Shown: positions 36,968 to 45,035 of the stretch, piece after piece
Layout of the letters: every line of letters begins with the position of its first letter
Numbering within the stretch: position 1 is the first letter of the stretch
Assembly (NCBI GenBank): GCA_020638055.1
Contig: JACKJH010000002.1
Span: 124,001-188,000 of the forward strand
Direction: 5' to 3'
Origin: Hyphomicrobiaceae bacterium
GTDB taxonomy: Bacteria; Pseudomonadota; Alphaproteobacteria; Rhizobiales; Hyphomicrobiaceae
Length of the DNA stretch: 64,000 nt
Notes under the pieces: model-generated
Seen by the model: the letters and a program-made list of their open reading frames with translations, nothing else
Told to the model about the DNA's origin: nothing
The model's database searches: none
Translations under genes and position numbers: made by a program

Positions 36968-37486
36968 ATGTTGACGCTACTGCTGCTTCGCCACGCCAAA
37001 TCAAGCTGGGATGACCTCTCCCTGGAAGACTTCGATCGCCCGCTAACCAAGCGCGGCACGAAGGCTGCACGGTTGATCGGTAGCCACCTCGTTAAAAATG
37101 CCCTGGTTCCCGACCTGGTGCTTTGTTCAACAGCCGTGCGAACGAGAGCAACCCTGACGCTGGTTATGAATGAATTCGACGGCTTGACGCCGAGCGTCAT
37201 GTATCAAGAGTCACTTTATCTGGCGGATGCCGAAACGATGCTCGATATGATTCGCGCAGTCAAAGGCCAACCCGCTGTCGTCATGCTTGTCGGACACAAT
37301 CCAGGCACGCACGCACTCGCGTTGGAACTTACAGGTTCGGGCACGCGGTCAGGGCTGCAGACGCTGGCGATGCAATTTCCGACGGCCGCTATGGCCCATA
37401 TAACCTTTGACGTAGACGCCTGGCGTCGCATCACACCAGCCATGGGCGAACTGGTGGAGTTCGTGTTGCCGCGAAAACTGGGATGA
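36968..37486 (+). CDS. Histidine phosphatase family protein (SixA-like)
   Basis: 172 residues. RHG-type motif in LLLLRHAKSSWDDLSLEDFD, where RHAKSSW is the SixA form; second catalytic histidine in VMLVGHNPGTHALALEL. SixA removes phosphate from phosphohistidine of Hpt/ArcB-like proteins and of the nitrogen PTS, so the Hpt protein at 26074-26511 is a conceivable target, although distant. Sits between trpE and trpG in what is otherwise a trp cluster. The start ATG at 36968 has a weak ribosome site. Confidence 0.88.
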   Translation: MLTLLLLRHAKSSWDDLSLEDFDRPLTKRGTKAARLIGSHLVKNALVPDLVLCSTAVRTRATLTLVMNEFDGLTPSVMYQESLYLADAETMLDMIRAVKGQPAVVMLVGHNPGTHALALELTGSGTRSGLQTLAMQFPTAAMAHITFDVDAWRRITPAMGELVEFVLPRKLG

Positions 37487-37542
37487 ACAATTTTCGTTGT
37501 CCGTGACCGCCCGGGCCAGTTGGTCGGCCAGCAAGGATCGAT

Positions 37543-38289
37543 ATGCGACGCGTTGCGATAATAACCGGAGCAAGCAGGGGCATTGGCCGGGCAACGGCTT
37601 TGCTGGCCGCACGCGAGGGTTACGATGTCTGCATCAACTATAAAGAGGATGCCGCCGCGGCCGAGACAGTGGCTGGCGAATGCAAAAGTCTAGGTGTGCG
37701 CTCTACTGCCTACCGAGCCGATGTTGCCAGACGCGATGATGTCTGCGCCCTGTTCAGCCACCGCGACGAGGTGCTCGGCCGCGTTACGCTCCTTGTCAAC
37801 AATGCCGGCATCATTGGTCAAGCCTCCAGACTTGAAGACCTAACCGAGGCCGCGCTCGATGAAACCTTCGCCGTCAACCTGTTCGGATCGGTCTATTGCG
37901 CCCAACACGCGATCGCACGCATGTCTGCAAGCAAGGGTGGACCCGGCGGCGTCATCATCAACCTGTCATCGATTGCCGCCGCCACCGGAAGCCCCAACGA
38001 ATATGTGCACTACGCAGCGTCAAAAGCCGCAATCGAAGCGCTGACCATCGGTCTTTCCAAGGAGGTAGGGCCGGATAACATCAGGGTGAATGCCGTGCGC
38101 GCTGGCACCACCGATACGGAGATACACGCCCGCTCAGGCAATCCCGGCCGGCCGGCCATGGTCGCCCAGACCGCTCCACTGAGACGCGTCGCAACGCCCG
38201 AGGACATCGCCCAGGCCGTCATGTGGCTCGCCTCCGATCAGGCCGGATTTGCCAGTGGTGCGATATTGAGCATTTCAGGCGGGCTTTGA
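37543..38289 (+). CDS. SDR family oxidoreductase
   Basis: 248 residues, classical short-chain dehydrogenase. Cofactor motif AIITGASRGIGRATALLAAR, NNAG in LVNNAGIIGQ, catalytic Ser in INLSSIAAATGSPNEYVHYA with YxxxK in YAASKAAIEA, and the end GFASGAILSISGGL. Substrate unknown; glucose-1-dehydrogenase-like or FabG-like proteins have this layout. Lies 56 bases after the SixA-like gene and 177 bases before trpG, an insertion in the trp gene set. Confidence 0.9.
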   Translation: MRRVAIITGASRGIGRATALLAAREGYDVCINYKEDAAAAETVAGECKSLGVRSTAYRADVARRDDVCALFSHRDEVLGRVTLLVNNAGIIGQASRLEDLTEAALDETFAVNLFGSVYCAQHAIARMSASKGGPGGVIINLSSIAAATGSPNEYVHYAASKAAIEALTIGLSKEVGPDNIRVNAVRAGTTDTEIHARSGNPGRPAMVAQTAPLRRVATPEDIAQAVMWLASDQAGFASGAILSISGGL

Positions 38290-38466
38290 TATTTGCCCCC
38301 ACGCCAATATTGACAGGCCGACTGGGCCCTATATCAGGTGCAATGAACACTTTGCGGTAATCCGTAATCACCTTTAATCATGCCGGCACAAAAAGCCGAC
38401 ACCCAGAACCCGAGGCAGATCGGTACCCTCGACCAAGCCGGGAAAAATAAATAAGATGAAGCGACA

Positions 38467-39087
38467 ATGCTGATCCTGATCGATAACTATGACAGCTTCA
38501 CCTACAATCTCGTCCACTTCCTCGGCGAACTGGGCGCACCCTCACTTGTCATTCGCAATGACAAGGTGACGGCGGAAGAGGTGATCGCGAAAAATCCCAA
38601 GGCCATCGTAATCTCACCTGGCCCGTGCACACCCAATGAAGCAGGTGTCTGCCTGGATCTCATCGCCAAGGCCGGCGCCACCATTCCGCTGATGGGCGTA
38701 TGCCTGGGCCACCAGTCGATTGGGCAGGCCTACGGCGGCAAAGTCATCCGCGCACCTGTTCCAATGCACGGCAAGCTCTCAAAAATAAATCATTCCGGAC
38801 AAGGTATCTTCAAAGGCCTTCCGCAGAACTTCGAGGTAACGCGCTATCACTCGTTGATTATCGAACGTGAGACCTTGCCTGACTGCCTGGAAGTGACAGC
38901 TCAGACCGACGACGGATTGATTATGGGCCTGGCGCACAAAACGCATCCCGTCCACGGCGTGCAGTTCCACCCCGAAAGTATCGCCTCCGCATACGGCCAC
39001 GCGCTACTGGCAAACTTCCTCGAACTTGCCGGAATCCCGCCCAATCGCGACGCGATTCCAGCGCCACATTCGCTAAAGGCTGCGTGA
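38467..39087 (+). CDS. trpG: Anthranilate synthase component II (glutamine amidotransferase)
   Basis: 206 residues. N-terminus MLILIDNYDSFTYNLVHFLG, oxyanion SPGPCTPNEAG, catalytic cysteine in MGVCLGHQSIGQAYGG, and His/Glu in VQFHPESIAS. Releases ammonia from glutamine for TrpE. Often the same amidotransferase also serves 4-amino-4-deoxychorismate synthesis; the N-terminal TIG segment pattern does not decide this. Followed by trpD after 46 bases and trpC. Confidence 0.96.
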   Translation: MLILIDNYDSFTYNLVHFLGELGAPSLVIRNDKVTAEEVIAKNPKAIVISPGPCTPNEAGVCLDLIAKAGATIPLMGVCLGHQSIGQAYGGKVIRAPVPMHGKLSKINHSGQGIFKGLPQNFEVTRYHSLIIERETLPDCLEVTAQTDDGLIMGLAHKTHPVHGVQFHPESIASAYGHALLANFLELAGIPPNRDAIPAPHSLKAA

Positions 39088-39133
39088 GCGAACCTTCCAC
39101 TGCAACGATTGCCACTGCCAAGGTGTTAAGCCC

Positions 39134-40159
39134 ATGAACGCGCCGGACCTCAAGCGCATCTTGAAGACCGTCTCGCAAGGTGAAAGCCTTAATGACAAGG
39201 AAATCGAAGCCGCACTCGATTTGATGTCTTCAGGTGCTGCAACGCCAATCCAGATGGGCGCATTCCTCATGGCGCTGCGGCTGCGCGGAGAAACCGTCGA
39301 TGAAATTACCGGCGCCGCCCGGCTGATGCGCTCCCGTATGGTGCGGGTCGAGGCGCCGCCAGGAGCCGTTGACATCGTCGGCACCGGTGGCGATTCCCAC
39401 GGCACCTATAACGTTTCAACGTGCGCGGCGCTTGTTGCTGCGGGCGCCGGCCTCAAGGTTGCCAAACACGGCAACCGCTCGGTTTCTTCGTTGTCTGGCG
39501 CTTCCGACGTGCTTACCGCTCTCGGCGTAAAGGTTGATGTCGGTCCTGAGGTGGTGGCGCGCGCCATTGATGAGGCTGGCGTCGGCTTCATGTGGGCCCC
39601 GATGCACCACCCCATGATGAAGCATTGGGCGCCGATCCGCGCCGAGCTTGGCATTCGCACGATTTTCAACATGCTTGGTCCGTTGTGCAATCCAGCCGGT
39701 GTGACCCATCAGGTGGTCGGCGTTTATGACGCCAGGCTCGTCGAACCAATCGCCCATGTATTGAAAAACCTCGGCTCTGAGCATGTGTGGGTTGTGCATG
39801 GCTCCGACGGAATGGACGAACTGACAACGACCGGGCCGAGCAAGGTTGCGGCTCTTGACGATGGTGATATCGCCGTGTTCGAAGTCACACCCGAACAAGC
39901 CGGGCTTGCACGCGCCAGTCTGGCTGATCTCAAAGGCGGCGACGCTGCAGCAAACGCTGCGGCTATTCGTGTTGTTCTGCACGGCGAGCCTGGACCCTTC
40001 CGTGACATCGTCTTGCTGAACGCCGCCGCAGCACTGATCGTTGCAGGAAAGGCAGCCAACCTGGCTGACGGCGTCAAGCGGGCCGCGCGTGCGATTGACA
40101 CGGGCGCGGCGATGAATGCGTTGTCCCGCCTGATCACGGCGACGAACCGGAAGGATTGA
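39134..40159 (+). CDS. trpD: Anthranilate phosphoribosyltransferase
   Basis: 341 residues. PRPP and anthranilate motifs DIVGTGGDSHGTYNVSTCAA, KHGNRSVSSLSGASDVLTAL and the metal motif DGMDELTTTGPSKV; N-terminal helical domain LNDKEIEAALDLMSSGAATP. Second step of tryptophan synthesis from anthranilate. Six bases separate it from trpC, so the pair is coupled. Confidence 0.97.
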   Translation: MNAPDLKRILKTVSQGESLNDKEIEAALDLMSSGAATPIQMGAFLMALRLRGETVDEITGAARLMRSRMVRVEAPPGAVDIVGTGGDSHGTYNVSTCAALVAAGAGLKVAKHGNRSVSSLSGASDVLTALGVKVDVGPEVVARAIDEAGVGFMWAPMHHPMMKHWAPIRAELGIRTIFNMLGPLCNPAGVTHQVVGVYDARLVEPIAHVLKNLGSEHVWVVHGSDGMDELTTTGPSKVAALDDGDIAVFEVTPEQAGLARASLADLKGGDAAANAAAIRVVLHGEPGPFRDIVLLNAAAALIVAGKAANLADGVKRAARAIDTGAAMNALSRLITATNRKD

Positions 40160-40165
40160 GGCGCC

Positions 40166-40960
40166 ATGAGTGATATCCTGGATAAGATCACGGCTTACAA
40201 GCGCGAAGAAGTCGCCCGCGCCAAAGCCGCCACGCCGCTCCAGGTCATGGCTGAATACGCCCGTTCCGCTCCACGCGTACGGCCATTTGCCGAAGCCATC
40301 GCACACACGATCGCCGCCGGTAAAACCGCACTCATAGCAGAAATCAAGAAAGCATCGCCTTCGAAGGGTTTGATACGTGAGGATTTCGATCCGCCAACGC
40401 TTGCCAAAGCCTACCAGGACGGCGGCGCAACGTGCATTTCAGTCCTTACAGATACGCCATCATTCCAGGGGGCTCCCGATTACCTCAAAGCTGCCCGCGC
40501 TACCAGCGGGCTGCCGGTTTTGCGCAAGGACTTCATGATCGACACCTATCAGGTTGTCGAAGCACGCGCCTGGGGGGCCGATTGCATCCTCATCATCATG
40601 GCCGAGATTGATGACGCCACGGCACAGGCTCTGGCCAGTGCCGCCGAAGACTGGGGCATGGACGCCATCGTCGAAGTGCACAACGACGCCGAATTGGAAC
40701 GCGCACTGGCTCTGCCGTGTCGCTTGATCGGCATCAACAACCGGAATTTGAAAACGTTCGAAACGACACTTGAGACAACCGAGCGTCTTTCCGCCCGGGT
40801 GGCATCCGATAAGATCGTTATAAGCGAAAGCGGAATTTTCACGCCTCAGGATATCGCCCGTTTAAACAAGGTCGGTGTCAAGGCATTCCTGGTTGGTGAA
40901 AGCCTGATGCGAAAGGCCGACGTCACCGCAGCAACAAAAGCATTGCTCGCGCGCGACTGA
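40166..40960 (+). CDS. trpC: Indole-3-glycerol-phosphate synthase
   Basis: 264 residues, beta/alpha barrel. Motifs AEIKKASPSKGLIREDFDP, VLTDTPSFQGAPDYLKAAR, LPVLRKDFMIDTYQVVEARA, LIGINNRNLKTFETTLETTE and SESGIFTPQDIARLNKVGVK. Makes the indole ring of tryptophan from CdRP. Last of the trpGDC run; in the usual order the next genes are moaC and moeA, which here follow after a 1.9-kb interval with repeats and two small genes. Confidence 0.97.
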   Translation: MSDILDKITAYKREEVARAKAATPLQVMAEYARSAPRVRPFAEAIAHTIAAGKTALIAEIKKASPSKGLIREDFDPPTLAKAYQDGGATCISVLTDTPSFQGAPDYLKAARATSGLPVLRKDFMIDTYQVVEARAWGADCILIIMAEIDDATAQALASAAEDWGMDAIVEVHNDAELERALALPCRLIGINNRNLKTFETTLETTERLSARVASDKIVISESGIFTPQDIARLNKVGVKAFLVGESLMRKADVTAATKALLARD

Positions 40961-41047
40961 AATAAGCCCACGATCAGAGCCCCGGCTGCCAACCCATCAA
41001 CTCAGCATTCTGAGGTTTAAACCGCCATCTACTGGTGGTGCCACGGC

Positions 41048-41124
41048 TAGTGTGGCGTCGCGCCTTAGTTGACCGACGTTGCGGCCCACGCGGAGTCAAC
41101 TAAGGCGCGTTGAACACCACACTA
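41048..41124. repeat. M5 palindromic module (single copy here)
   Basis: TAGTGTGG at the left pairs with CCACACTA at the right; the stem continues with CGCGCCTTAGTTGAC and GTCAACTAAGGCGCG. 77 nt, ends TAG/CTA as in the other modules. Confidence 0.7.
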
Positions 41125-41139
41125 AGTTCATGATTTTGC

Positions 41140-41212
41140 TAGTGGCCTTCGTGTCGCGCCAAAACCGTATGCGGCGGCGGCTATGTTTCGATTTTGGCGC
41201 GACAGGCCACTA
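41140..41212. repeat. M3 palindromic module, second copy
   Basis: Left arm TAGTGGCCTTCGTGTCGCGC, right arm GCGCGACAGGCCACTA. Same unit as 12170-12243, also preceded by TGATTTTGC in both places. Confidence 0.85.
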
Positions 41213-41234
41213 GCGCAATGCGCAAGTTATCCCT

Positions 41235-41399
41235 TAGCCCGCCTTTCTCACGAGAACACGACCCGCAGGGCGGGGTGAAAATGATGGCAGTCTGTGTCGT
41301 GCCGCTTGCCCGATGCACCACATCGAACGACACGGCCCTCCTGGCCTGGCATCATTTTCACCTCCGTGCCGGCCATACCATCGTGAGAAAGGCGGGCTA
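41235..41399. repeat. M6 element, short copy (165 nt)
   Basis: Terminal inverted repeat TAGCCCGCCTTTCTCACGA / TCGTGAGAAAGGCGGGCTA, with internal GACCCGCAGGGCGGGGTGAA and GAAAATGATG. It is the reverse complement of the left and right parts of the longer copy at 42421-42691. Confidence 0.9.
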
Positions 41400-41522
41400 A
41401 GACTCCAAGTCAATGTCTTCGACGGAAAAATCGCCCATATTCAAAGCTCGCGATTCATTGATTGTCGCGAGCAAGCCGTCCATAACAACAATTACGAAGT
41501 CACAGCCCTGGGGAGAAACATC

Positions 41523-41813
41523 ATGGTCGCCATCACGATCCGCCCGATAGAGGTCGAAGCCAAGGGAGGGCTGGTTTCCATCGATGCGATCAACCTGTCG
41601 AAGAGCGGGCATCCGTTCATGGGGCCGCATCCCATTTTCAAGAAGCGCCGTGCGTCATGGGATGAGACGGGTGCATTCCGCAGTGGCGGCGCGCCCGACG
41701 GTCGCTTTGATTTATCGGGCACGCCTGATGCAGATCAGGCGTTGTCGGAATTGCAGCATGCCTGGCGTTCCCTGACCGGACAGACAGAAACAAAGCCATT
41801 GGTTTCCGATTAG
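41523..41813 (+). CDS. Hypothetical protein, 96 residues
   Basis: GGGGAG lies seven bases before the ATG, which decides this start against the longer open frame that runs back through the M6 repeat. Segments AITIRPIEVEAKGGLVSIDA, SKSGHPFMGPHPIFKKRRAS and DADQALSELQHAWRSLTGQT look protein-like. No signal peptide, no recognised domain. The TAG stop codon is the left end of an M1 module. Sits alone between two repeat clusters. Confidence 0.65.
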   Translation: MVAITIRPIEVEAKGGLVSIDAINLSKSGHPFMGPHPIFKKRRASWDETGAFRSGGAPDGRFDLSGTPDADQALSELQHAWRSLTGQTETKPLVSD

Positions 41814-41913
41814 AGCGCATTCCGATCCGATGGAATCGGATCGGCGCTCTAGCTTTTTGTTTGGTCGCATTTTCTTCGACGAACCGGCCTCCACTTCGTC
41901 GGAAAATGCTGTA
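41811..41913. repeat. Composite repeat: M1 plus M2
   Basis: M1 41811-41851 and M2 41850-41913 joined at CTAG. The first three bases are the stop codon of the preceding gene. Confidence 0.9.
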
Positions 41914-41971
41914 GCTGCCTTTCAAGCGCGCCATTGCACGATGCACAGTGCAACATGACCTTGAGCGAATT

Positions 41972-42295
41972 TCACTTCGCCAGCCCGCAGCCCTGTAGAA
42001 TGACATAGGTCTGGCCGACCACCCGGTCTTCTTCATCCTCGTTCAGTCCGGAATCTGCCTGCGAGAGCGCGCCGATTCCCTCAGTCAACGAGCTATACGC
42101 GAATGCCATTGCCTTGTCCTTGAAGGTCGCGTCGATCTTGTCTGCAACGCAAGCGCATTTCGCTGTCGCCTCCGCTCCATTATCCTTTTCGCAGTATGCC
42201 AGATAGGCCGACCGGTCGGCGGCAGAAGCTGACAGAGGCAACGACAAAAGAACGGTCGCTCCAACGACCGCAACGAAAGGTGTGCGCTTAACCAT
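41972..42295 (-). CDS. Small secreted protein of unknown function
   Basis: 107 residues with a clear signal peptide (VAVVGATVLLSLPLSASA-ADR) and a mature domain of about 80 residues that is acidic and has four cysteines (YLAYCEKDNG, KCACVADKID, LQGCGLAK). Likely disulfide-bonded in the periplasm. No family recognised. On the minus strand, between two repeat clusters. Confidence 0.7.
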   Translation of the reverse strand: MVKRTPFVAVVGATVLLSLPLSASAADRSAYLAYCEKDNGAEATAKCACVADKIDATFKDKAMAFAYSSLTEGIGALSQADSGLNEDEEDRVVGQTYVILQGCGLAK

Positions 42296-42420
42296 AGTTG
42301 ACCTCGGACTTGGAATTACACAATTCAGGATACGTCCAACACGGCGTGTGAATATACGCGGTTGGCAAAATACTCAGCATGGCCATTCGGTCAAATACGC
42401 TCAATTTTTCGCATAAACCT

Positions 42421-42691
42421 TAGCCCGCCTTTCTCACGATGGTATGGCCGGCACGGAGGTGAAAATGATGACAGGCCAGGAGAGCCGTGTCGTTCGATGT
42501 GGTGCATCGGACAAGCGGCACGACACAGCCTGTCATCATTTGCACCCCGCCCTGCGGGTCGTGCTGGCGCGGCCGACCGCTGCGTCGGGCGGCTCAACCG
42601 TAGACCACCGCTACGCTTTTCGCCTCCCTTCTTGCGGGTCGATCTCGCGCCAGCGCGATGACGGCCGTGCCCTCGTGAGAAAGGCGGGCTA
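42421..42691. repeat. M6 element, long copy (271 nt)
   Basis: Same terminal inverted repeats as 41235-41399, in opposite orientation, with an extra block of about 106 bases (GCTGGCGCGGCC ... CGCGCCAGCGC) inserted before the right end, itself palindromic at its edges. Open frames across it are not genes. Confidence 0.9.
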
Positions 42692-42843
42692 GGGGCCGGA
42701 CTCATTGCTATTGGGTCCCGACCCCGACGAAAACCACTGAAGGAACGAGACTGGCCTTCAAACCATTGCCCTTGATATAAGGTTCGCTGTCGATCATCGG
42801 CCCCCGGCATGTCGCCCAGAACACAAAAACCGAGCCCTGCCCA

Positions 42844-43425
42844 ATGCCCAGACCTGAACCCAAGAAAACCGCGACATCCGCCCGCCTGTCGCACATTAAC
42901 GACAAAGGCGAGGCTAATATGGTGGACGTTTCTGCCAAACAATCGACCGATCGCGTCGCGCGCGCCCAGGGCTTCGTTGCTATGGACGCCAAAACTTTGG
43001 AGCTCATCGAAAGCGGGTCTGCAAAAAAAGGTGATGTGCTGGCGACCGCACGCATCGCTGGGATAATGGCGGCAAAGAAAACCTCCGATCTCATCCCGCT
43101 GTGCCATCCCTTGGCGATCACAAAGGCAACCGTCGACTTTTCACCCAGCTTGGATCCCATAGGCATCTACGTCACAGCCGAGGTGAAAGTTGCCGGTCAA
43201 ACCGGCGTCGAGATGGAAGCGATGACCGCCGTCTCAGTCGCGTGTCTCACCGTCTATGACATGCTCAAGGCTGTCGACAAAGGCATGACATTTGAAGGTA
43301 TCCGCCTCATCGAAAAATCTGGCGGCCGATCGGGCCACTGGCGTGCGACAGAACCAGGCAACCCAGACAGTGGAGACGCCGGCGCTACAGCCTCAGCACC
43401 TGCAAAAGGCGGAGTGAAACGCTGA
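42844..43425 (+). CDS. moaC: Cyclic pyranopterin monophosphate synthase
   Basis: 193 residues. Conserved core MVDVSAKQSTDRVARAQGFV, GDVLATARIAGIMAAKKTSD, LIPLCHPLAITKATVDFSP, VEMEAMTAVSVACLTVYDML and KAVDKGMTFEGIRLIEKSGG, with the His and Lys residues of the active site. Second step in molybdopterin biosynthesis, after MoaA. The first 24 residues before MVDVSAKQS are poorly conserved, so the start is unsure. Overlaps moeA by one base (TGATG), hence coupled. Confidence 0.95.
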   Translation: MPRPEPKKTATSARLSHINDKGEANMVDVSAKQSTDRVARAQGFVAMDAKTLELIESGSAKKGDVLATARIAGIMAAKKTSDLIPLCHPLAITKATVDFSPSLDPIGIYVTAEVKVAGQTGVEMEAMTAVSVACLTVYDMLKAVDKGMTFEGIRLIEKSGGRSGHWRATEPGNPDSGDAGATASAPAKGGVKR

Positions 43426-44630
43426 TGGGACTGCTACCGGTCGATGAAGCCTTGAAGCGCATTCTGGATGCAGCTTCGACCACACCCGCCCAAGACGTGG
43501 CGCTCACCCAAGCAGCCGGGCGCGTACTGGCTGGCGATCTTGCTGCCCGCATTACCCAACCGCCATTTGATGCCTCCGCAATGGACGGCTATGCGGTTCG
43601 CGCCCGCGATGTTCAAAAACTTCCCGCCACCCTGAAGCTGATTGGTGAATCCGCCGCCGGACACGCCTATGGCGGAACAGTCGGAGACGGTGAAACTGTG
43701 CGCATCTTTACCGGCGCCCCTGTTCCTGCGGGCGCCGACGCCATCGTTATTCAGGAAAATGTCAAAGCTGACGGCAATCTCATATCTGTTGTCGATGGCG
43801 AACCCGACCCTGGCCACATACGCAAACGCGGCTTCGATTTCAAAGAAGGTCAAGCCGCGTTGTTGAAGGGCCGGCGCATGACATCGCGTGATGTGCTGCT
43901 GGCAGCCGCAATGGGTCACGCACTAATCTCGTGCGCCAGCAAACCGCGCGTCGCCATTCTTGCAACTGGCGATGAACTCGTGGCCCCCGGAGACACACCA
44001 CGCTCCGACCAGATCGTCTCATCCAACCCTTACGGTCTGGCTGCCATGGTCAGCGCCTTTGGCGGAGAACCCCAGCTATTGGGCATCGCCAGCGATACGC
44101 TCGAAAGTCTGTCTGAGAAAATATCCCAGGCCGAAGATGCCGAAATTCTACTCACCATTGGTGGCGCGTCCGTCGGGGATCATGATCTGGTTATTCCAGC
44201 GCTCAAGGCAGCCGGCATGACCCTGGATTTCTGGAAAATCGCCATGCGGCCAGGAAAGCCCATGATATTCGGTCACCGCGGCAACCAGATCGTGCTTGGC
44301 CTGCCTGGCAACCCGGTCTCGTCCATGATCTGCGCTCGTGTCTTTGCAATTCCGTTGATCGCTCGGATGCTTGGCCGACCCGACGATGCGACAGGTGCCA
44401 CAACCTCAATTCTTGCAAGTCCCATCGGTGCAAACGGCCCTCGTGCCCACTATATGCGCGCGCACTGGGTTCCCCAGGCTGACGGCGCAACGGCAGTCGC
44501 GCCGATCAAAAGCCAGGACAGCGCACTCATCGCACCCTTGGCATCCGCCGATTGCCTGATCGTTCGTCCACCTGGCGCCAAAGCTCTTGTTGCGGGTGAA
44601 ACCGTGGCCACGCTGCCGCTCGATTTCTAG
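43425..44630 (+). CDS. moeA: Molybdopterin molybdotransferase MoeA
   Basis: 401 residues. ALTQAAGRVLAGDLAARITQ, MDGYAV, GDGETVRIFTGAPVPAGADA, LATGDELV, LTIGGASVGDHD, MRPGKPM and GLPGNPVSSMICARVF are the MoeA/gephyrin motifs. Inserts molybdate into adenylated molybdopterin. Coupled to moaC. The TAG stop at 44628-44630 is the left end of a repeat cluster. Confidence 0.96.
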   Translation: MGLLPVDEALKRILDAASTTPAQDVALTQAAGRVLAGDLAARITQPPFDASAMDGYAVRARDVQKLPATLKLIGESAAGHAYGGTVGDGETVRIFTGAPVPAGADAIVIQENVKADGNLISVVDGEPDPGHIRKRGFDFKEGQAALLKGRRMTSRDVLLAAAMGHALISCASKPRVAILATGDELVAPGDTPRSDQIVSSNPYGLAAMVSAFGGEPQLLGIASDTLESLSEKISQAEDAEILLTIGGASVGDHDLVIPALKAAGMTLDFWKIAMRPGKPMIFGHRGNQIVLGLPGNPVSSMICARVFAIPLIARMLGRPDDATGATTSILASPIGANGPRAHYMRAHWVPQADGATAVAPIKSQDSALIAPLASADCLIVRPPGAKALVAGETVATLPLDF

Positions 44631-44787
44631 AGCGCTTTTCGATCCGATGGAATCGGATCAGCGTTCTAACTTTATGGTTCGGTCGCATTTTCTGCGACGA
44701 ACCGGCGTCCACTTCCTCGGAAAATGCATTTTGTTTGGTCGCATTTTCTGCGAGGAACCGGCATCCACTTCCTCGGAAAATGCTCTA
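44628..44787. repeat. Composite repeat: M1 plus two M2 modules
   Basis: M1 44628-44668, M2 44667-about 44728, M2 again about 44727-44787. The joint between the two M2 copies lacks the CTAG, in contrast to all other joints, suggesting duplication by recombination, not by insertion. Lies immediately upstream of the LexA box. Confidence 0.85.
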
Positions 44788-44842
44788 ACCTGACCTTCAA
44801 TTCTGCAACTCTTTCGTTGCATCCACTTCGTTTCCTCTTGCA

Positions 44843-44857
44843 GAACACCTCGGGAAC
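44843..44857. promoter_or_regulatory. LexA box (alphaproteobacterial type)
   Basis: GAAC-ACCTCGG-GAAC, a perfect match to GAAC-N7-GAAC, the SOS box bound by LexA in alphaproteobacteria. It lies about 180 bases upstream of lexA; a weaker GTTC-ATGTTTT-GTGC follows at 44869-44883. Indicates autoregulation of lexA. Confidence 0.8.
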
Positions 44858-45035
44858 GCGTAGTGTACGTTCATGTTTTGTGCACAAGTTGCGCGGGTAA
44901 AGACGTTGATGTTGGCTAAAACTGGTGAAGCAAATTGGAACCGCGTTCACCAGGCTGGCCACCAATTGCCCGCCTCTTTTGTAAAATCCAGAGGGACGAC
45001 CATCAAGGCATGGTCAAAACAAGGGTGGAGGCGTG

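Noticed and set aside
39416..40306. 296-codon minus-strand frame
   Set aside because: Lies opposite trpD and the start of trpC; no recognisable protein features.
41235..41522. Upstream extension of the 96-residue gene
   Set aside because: The longer frame runs through an M6 repeat; the ribosome site supports the ATG at 41523.
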